Shown here piece by piece: positions 59,629-64,000 of a stretch of 64,000 nucleotides of DNA (position 1 is its first letter; each line of letters starts with the position of its first letter). Source of the stretch: Pseudonocardia ammonioxydans (lineage in GTDB: Bacteria > Actinomycetota > Actinomycetes > Mycobacteriales > Pseudonocardiaceae); the NCBI RefSeq assembly GCF_900115005.1, contig NZ_FOUY01000012.1:1-64000 (forward strand), read 5' to 3'. The position numbers were made by a program, and so were the translations under genes. The notes under the pieces are model-generated. The model saw nothing but the letters and a program-made list of their open reading frames with translations, was not told the DNA's origin and did no database searches.

Positions 59629-62600
59629 ATGGCCGAGAGCAGCACACACGGAACGGGCGTCAGCACCGCCCCGGAGCTGCACGTACCCACTCATCCGGTC
59701 CGGTTCGTGACCGCGGCCAGCCTGTTCGACGGGCACGACGCGGCGATCAACATCATGCGGCGCATCCTGCAGAAGCAGGGCGCCGAGGTGATCCACCTGG
59801 GCCACAACCGCTCGGTGGACGAGGTCGTCACCGCCGCGATCCAGGAGGACGTGCAGGGCATCGCCATCTCGTCCTACCAGGGCGGGCACGTCGAGTACTT
59901 CTCCTACCTGGTCGAGCTGCTGCGCGAGCGCGGCGCGGGCCACATCCGGGTCTACGGCGGGGGCGGCGGCGTGATCGTCCCCGAGGAGATCGAGCTGCTG
60001 CACTCGCGCGGGGTCTCCCGGATCTTCTCCCCCGAGGACGGCCAGCGGCTCGGGCTCCCCGGAATGATCAACATCATGATCCGGGAGTGCGACACCGACC
60101 TCACGGCGGAGACCCCCTCGACGGACGGCTACGCGAACCCGGCCTTCGCCGACGCGGTGCTCTCCGGCGAGACCGCCACCCTCGCCCGCGCGCTGTCCCT
60201 GGCCGAGGCCGGCAAGCTCCCCGACGAGGTCCGGACGCGGATCGAGGCCTCCGAGCGCTCGGTGCCGGTCCTGGGCATCACCGGCACCGGCGGCTCCGGC
60301 AAGTCGTCGCTGACCGACGAGCTGGTCCGCCGCTTCCGGCTCGACCAGGAGGACAAGCTGCGCATCGCCGTCCTCGCCGTCGACCCGACCCGGCGCAAGG
60401 GCGGTGGGGCGCTGCTGGGTGACCGGATCCGGATGAACGCACTCTCTGGAGACCGGATCTACTTCCGATCCCTCGCCACGCGCGGCAACGACGGCGGGTC
60501 GCTGCCGGAGAAGCTGGGCGACACGATCGCGGTGCTGCGCTCGGCCGGGTTCGACCTCGTGCTCGTCGAGACCCCGGGCATCGGCCAGGGCGACGCGGGC
60601 ATCGTGCCGTTCGTCGACCACTCGCTGTACGTGATGACGCCCGAGTTCGGCGCCGCCTCCCAGCTCGAGAAGATCGACATGCTGGACTTCGCCGACGTCG
60701 TCGCGATCAACAAGTTCGAGCGCCGCGGCGCCGAGGACGCCCGCCGCGACGTCGGGCGCCAGCTGGTGCGCAACCGCGAGGAGTTCGGCGCGAGCTGGGA
60801 GGACATGCCGGTCTACGGCACCTCGGCCGCGACCTTCAACGACGACGGCGTCACCGCGCTGTACCAGTACCTGCGCGACCTGCTCGCGGCCGGCGGCCTC
60901 CCGGTCGGCGAGGGCCGGCTCCCGGTGGTGGACACGAAGACCTCCAGCGACTATGCGGCCGTCATCCCGCCGGAGCGGGTGCGCTACCTCGCCGAGATCG
61001 CCGAGACCCTGCGGGGCTACCACGCCGACACCGAGACCCACGCCGCCGCGGCCCGGACCGCGCAGCACCTGCGCACGGCCCGCGAGCTGGCCGGCGAGTC
61101 GGTGCAGGAGGCGTTGGACCAGGCCGAGAAGCAGGTGCCCGCCGAGTCCGCGGAGCTGCTGGAGCAGTGGCCGGCTCGGGTCGCGGACTACTCCGGCGAC
61201 GAGTACGTCTACACCGTGCGGGACAAGGAGTTCCGCACCAAGCTGACGCGCGAGACGCTGTCCGGCAACAAGGTCCGCCGGGTGGCACTGCCCCGCTACG
61301 ACGACGACGCGGAGCTGCTGCGCTTCCTGCGCCGGGAGAACCTGCCCGGCTACTTCCCCTTCACCGCGGGTGTGTTCCCGTTCAAGCGGGAGGGCGAGGA
61401 CCCGGCGCGGATGTTCGCCGGCGAGGGCGACCCGTTCCGCACCAACCGTCGTTTCAAGTACCTCTCGCAGGACTCCGACGCCAAGCGGCTGTCGACGGCG
61501 TTCGACTCGGTGACCCTCTACGGGCACGACCCGGACACCCGTCCCGACATCTACGGCAAGGTCGGTACCTCCGGCGTCTCGATCGCCACCCTCGACGACC
61601 TCGAGGCGCTCTACGACGGCTTCGACCTCTGCTCGCCGACGACCTCGGTGTCGATGACGATCAACGGCCCGGCGCCGACGATCCTGGCCTACTTCCTCAA
61701 CGCCGCCATCGACCAGCAGGTGGCGAAGTTCCGCGACGAGCAGGGCCGCGAGCCCGACCCGGGCGAGCACGAGGAGCTCACGGCCTACGCGCTGGCGAAC
61801 GTCCGCGGGACGGTGCAGGCCGACATCCTCAAGGAGGACCAGGGCCAGAACACCTGCATCTTCTCCACCGAGTTCAGCCTGCGGATGATGGCCGACATCC
61901 AGGAGTGGTTCATCGCGCACCAGGTGCGCAACTTCTACTCCGTCTCGATCTCCGGCTACCACATCGCCGAGGCCGGGGCGAACCCCATCTCGCAGCTGGC
62001 GTTCACCCTGGCGAACGGCTTCACGTTCGTCGAGAGCTACCTGGCCCGCGGCATGGACGTCAACGAGTTCGCGCCGAACCTGTCGTTCTTCTTCTCCAAC
62101 GGCATGGACGCCGAGTACACCGTGCTCGGCCGGGTCGCCCGCCGGATCTGGGCGGTCGCGATGCGCGAGCGCTACGGCGCGAACGAGCGGTCGCAGAAGC
62201 TCAAGTACCACGTCCAGACCTCGGGCCGGTCCCTGCACGCGCAGGAGATGAACTTCAACGACATCCGGACCACGCTGCAGGCGCTGTGCGCGCTCTACGA
62301 CAACGCGAACTCGCTGCACACCAACGCCTACGACGAGGCGATCACGACGCCGAGCCAGGAGTCGGTGCGGCGCGCGATGGCCATCCAGATGATCATCAAC
62401 AAGGAGTGGGGCCTGTCGCTGAACGAGAACCCGCTGCAGGGTTCGTTCGTCATCGACGAGCTGACCGACCTCGTCGAGGAGGCCGTGCTCCGCGAGTTCG
62501 AGTCGATCGCCGAGCGCGGCGGCGTGCTCGGGGCGATGGAGACCGGCTACCAGCGCGGCAAGATCCAGGACGAGTCGATGCTCTACGAGCACCGCAAGCA

Positions 62601-62907
62601 CTCGGGTGACCTGCCGATCATCGGCGTGAACACCTTCCTCAAGCCCGACGAGGGCGACGAGGAGCCGCAGGAGATCGAGCTGGCCCGGGCCACCGAGTCC
62701 GAGAAGCGTTCCCAGCTCGAGCGCCTGGAGGACTTCCAGTCCCGCCACCGCACCGAGGCCGAGCAGGCACTGCGCCGGCTGCAGGACGTGGCCACCGGCG
62801 ACGGCAACGTGTTCGACGAGTTGATGAAGGCTGCCCGGGTGTGCTCGCTGGGCCAGCTCACCACCGCGTTCTTCGAGGTCGGTGGCCAGTACCGCCGCAA
62901 CATGTGA
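59629..62907 (+). CDS. icmF: Fused isobutyryl-CoA mutase
   Basis: 1092 residues in one chain: B12-binding domain (about 25-160) with [11 protein letters not shown], His36 being the cobalt ligand; G-protein chaperone domain with P-loop GTGGSGKSS at 219-227 and [11 protein letters not shown] near 363; and the mutase barrel from about 520 on, with [11 protein letters not shown] near 645 and [23 protein letters not shown] near 775-797 (split here). This IcmA-MeaI-IcmB fusion isomerises isobutyryl-CoA and butyryl-CoA, or pivalyl- and isovaleryl-CoA, using adenosylcobalamin. The GTPase part loads and protects the cofactor. Its promoter region is AT-rich. It is a core gene of this lineage. Confidence 0.93.
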   Translation: MAESSTHGTGVSTAPELHVPTHPVRFVTAASLFDGHDAAINIMRRILQKQGAEVIHLGHNRSVDEVVTAAIQEDVQGIAISSYQGGHVEYFSYLVELLRERGAGHIRVYGGGGGVIVPEEIELLHSRGVSRIFSPEDGQRLGLPGMINIMIRECDTDLTAETPSTDGYANPAFADAVLSGETATLARALSLAEAGKLPDEVRTRIEASERSVPVLGITGTGGSGKSSLTDELVRRFRLDQEDKLRIAVLAVDPTRRKGGGALLGDRIRMNALSGDRIYFRSLATRGNDGGSLPEKLGDTIAVLRSAGFDLVLVETPGIGQGDAGIVPFVDHSLYVMTPEFGAASQLEKIDMLDFADVVAINKFERRGAEDARRDVGRQLVRNREEFGASWEDMPVYGTSAATFNDDGVTALYQYLRDLLAAGGLPVGEGRLPVVDTKTSSDYAAVIPPERVRYLAEIAETLRGYHADTETHAAAARTAQHLRTARELAGESVQEALDQAEKQVPAESAELLEQWPARVADYSGDEYVYTVRDKEFRTKLTRETLSGNKVRRVALPRYDDDAELLRFLRRENLPGYFPFTAGVFPFKREGEDPARMFAGEGDPFRTNRRFKYLSQDSDAKRLSTAFDSVTLYGHDPDTRPDIYGKVGTSGVSIATLDDLEALYDGFDLCSPTTSVSMTINGPAPTILAYFLNAAIDQQVAKFRDEQGREPDPGEHEELTAYALANVRGTVQADILKEDQGQNTCIFSTEFSLRMMADIQEWFIAHQVRNFYSVSISGYHIAEAGANPISQLAFTLANGFTFVESYLARGMDVNEFAPNLSFFFSNGMDAEYTVLGRVARRIWAVAMRERYGANERSQKLKYHVQTSGRSLHAQEMNFNDIRTTLQALCALYDNANSLHTNAYDEAITTPSQESVRRAMAIQMIINKEWGLSLNENPLQGSFVIDELTDLVEEAVLREFESIAERGGVLGAMETGYQRGKIQDESMLYEHRKHSGDLPIIGVNTFLKPDEGDEEPQEIELARATESEKRSQLERLEDFQSRHRTEAEQALRRLQDVATGDGNVFDELMKAARVCSLGQLTTAFFEVGGQYRRNM

Positions 62908-62916
62908 CGCCGGCCC

Positions 62917-62950
62917 GGGGCGGGGCCGCGCATCCCGCGCGCCCCGCCCC
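62917..62950. terminator. Strong hairpin between convergent icmF and MFS genes
   Basis: GGGGCGGGGC and GCCCCGCCCC form a perfect 10-bp stem, with additional CGCG pairing inside. It lies in the 48-bp gap between the converging genes. Confidence 0.7.
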
Positions 62951-62955
62951 ACGGC

Positions 62956-64000
62956 TCACCAGCGGCCGCGCTGGTTCGGCACCCGGGCCACGAACACGCC
63001 GGCCACGACCATCAGCCCGGCCAGCACCGCGAAGGTGATCCCACCGGCCCGGCCCGGGTCCCCGCTCGCGGTGATCACCGCGGTCATCACCGACACCGCG
63101 GCGATCCCGCCCATCTGCCGGAACATCGTCCGCAGCCCGGACACCGCGGCGACCTGGTCGGGCACCAGGTGCATGGCCGCGTTGTTCGCCGCCGGGGCGG
63201 CCAGGCCACCGCCCAGCCCGAGCACCGTGGAACCGAGGAACAGCCAGGTCGCCGGGTCACCGAAGGGCGGCGGCACGGCCGTCACCACCAGGCCCGCCGC
63301 GGTGGCGCCCAGCCCGACGAGCAGCAGCGGGCGGAACCCGGCCCGGCGCAGCAGCGCGACCGAGGCCCCGGACGCGGCGATCGTGCCGATCGCCCGCCCG
63401 GTCAGCAGCGCGCCGGCCACGAACGCCGCCATCTCGTAGCGGACCTGGGCGTACAGCGGCAGGGTCGCCGAGAAGCCGATCACCACGGCGCCGAAGACGA
63501 CGTTGGTGATGTTCATGATCCCCAGGCCGCGCCCGGCGAGCAGCCGGACCGGGACGACCGGGTCGGGGCGTCGCCGGGAGTGCAGCACGAACGCCACCCC
63601 GGCCAGCACGGCGACGACCGCGGCCAGGGCGGTCAGCAGCACCCCGGACCCGGTTCCCGACCCGGAGGAGCCGAGCCGGGTGATCGTGAGCATCGTGGCC
63701 AGCAGGGTGAGCACGAGCAGGCCGATCCCGACGACGTCGACCCGGCCGGCCCCGCGGTGCGGCGGGTCGTCGACCAGCGCCAGGCCGAACGCCAGCAGCA
63801 CCACCCCGAGCGGGACGTTGACCAGGAAGATCCCGTGCCAGGACCAGGTGGTGAGCACCAGCCCGCCCACCAGCGGCCCGAGGATCGCCCCGATCGGGAA
63901 GACGCTGGTGAACAGGGCGAGCGCCCGGTCCCGGTCGTGGCCGAACTGGTGGGCGACGACGCCGTTCGCGGCCGGGAGCATGATCCCGCCGGCGAGCCCC
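62956..64000 (-). CDS. MFS drug-exporter-type transporter, C-terminal part (runs off window)
   Basis: At least 348 codons of a DHA2/EmrB-type major-facilitator protein whose N-terminal 3-4 helices lie beyond the right edge. The visible part opens GLAGGIMLPAANGVVAH, then FPIGAILGPLVGGLVLTTWSWHGIFLVNVPLG (split here), the antiporter motif C region, and about ten further spans ending AGVFVARVPNQRGRW. It probably exports a drug or metabolite with proton exchange. It converges with icmF. Confidence 0.83.
   Translation of the reverse strand, partial: GLAGGIMLPAANGVVAHQFGHDRDRALALFTSVFPIGAILGPLVGGLVLTTWSWHGIFLVNVPLGVVLLAFGLALVDDPPHRGAGRVDVVGIGLLVLTLLATMLTITRLGSSGSGTGSGVLLTALAAVVAVLAGVAFVLHSRRRPDPVVPVRLLAGRGLGIMNITNVVFGAVVIGFSATLPLYAQVRYEMAAFVAGALLTGRAIGTIAASGASVALLRRAGFRPLLLVGLGATAAGLVVTAVPPPFGDPATWLFLGSTVLGLGGGLAAPAANNAAMHLVPDQVAAVSGLRTMFRQMGGIAAVSVMTAVITASGDPGRAGGITFAVLAGLMVVAGVFVARVPNQRGRW

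Noticed and set aside
59605..62952. 1115-codon minus-strand frame opposite icmF
   Set aside because: A shadow of icmF codon bias; Val/Gly/Leu-rich with no motifs, while icmF matches its family over the full length.

Overview
The window is high-GC actinobacterial DNA. Several gene families point to an organism of the Pseudonocardia type: mycothiol-dependent isomerases, a WhiB protein, fused isobutyryl-CoA mutase (IcmF), and DUF2795, DUF4177 and DUF1918 proteins. The genus is an inference from gene content and base composition only.

The window divides near a CAU-anticodon tRNA gene at 37.4-37.5 kb. To its left lies about 37 kb of accessory DNA: two insertion-sequence remnants, three broken genes, catabolic operons and a mobilization module ending in a tyrosine integrase next to the tRNA 3' end. 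To its right lies ordinary chromosome, visibly richer in GC.

Accessory part. At 1-3.5 kb an IS701-type element has cut a hydantoinase/acetone-carboxylase-type gene (hyuA), which is followed by intact hyuB and a small Cys-rich subunit. At 3.6-9.2 kb is a plus-strand operon: RibBA, an alpha/beta hydrolase with Gln at the nucleophile position, a luciferase-like flavin monooxygenase, a second hydrolase, a flavin reductase and then a Crp/Fnr regulator. It resembles the Rut pyrimidine system in layout and carries its own flavin-precursor enzyme. At 9.6-18.3 kb a minus-strand operon encodes salicylate catabolism through salicylyl-CoA and gentisate: gentisate dioxygenase, fumarylpyruvate hydrolase, salicylyl-CoA 5-hydroxylase, two CoA-ligase types and mycothiol-dependent maleylpyruvate isomerase, with a PaaX-type regulator upstream. 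At 18.8-21.3 kb are an IS1380-type transposase remnant and two frameshifted ring-cleavage genes.

Mobilization module (21.8-37.4 kb). All genes are on the minus strand and most overlap. They encode integrase, an XRE-TPR regulator coupled to a flavoprotein, an excisionase-like protein, small Cys-rich and membrane proteins, a WhiB protein, a TraG/VirD4-type coupling ATPase, element-specific unknowns, a DUF2637 protein and a large MobF relaxase-helicase. No type IV secretion channel or replication gene is visible, so this is either a mobilizable element or part of a larger one whose cargo may be the catabolic operons.

Chromosomal part (37.6-64 kb). It holds two luciferase-like oxidoreductases, one behind a Cys-codon leader peptide that suggests sulfur-responsive attenuation. 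An NrtR regulator diverges from an ADP-ribosylglycohydrolase, next to a ribokinase. Other genes encode a Baeyer-Villiger-type monooxygenase, a lactone oxidase overlapping a D-threonine-aldolase-type enzyme, a two-gene Tm-1-like pair, a DoxX protein with a histone-like tail, a ROK kinase, a PhoD phosphatase, a second mycothiol-dependent enzyme, IcmF, and an MFS exporter cut by the window edge.
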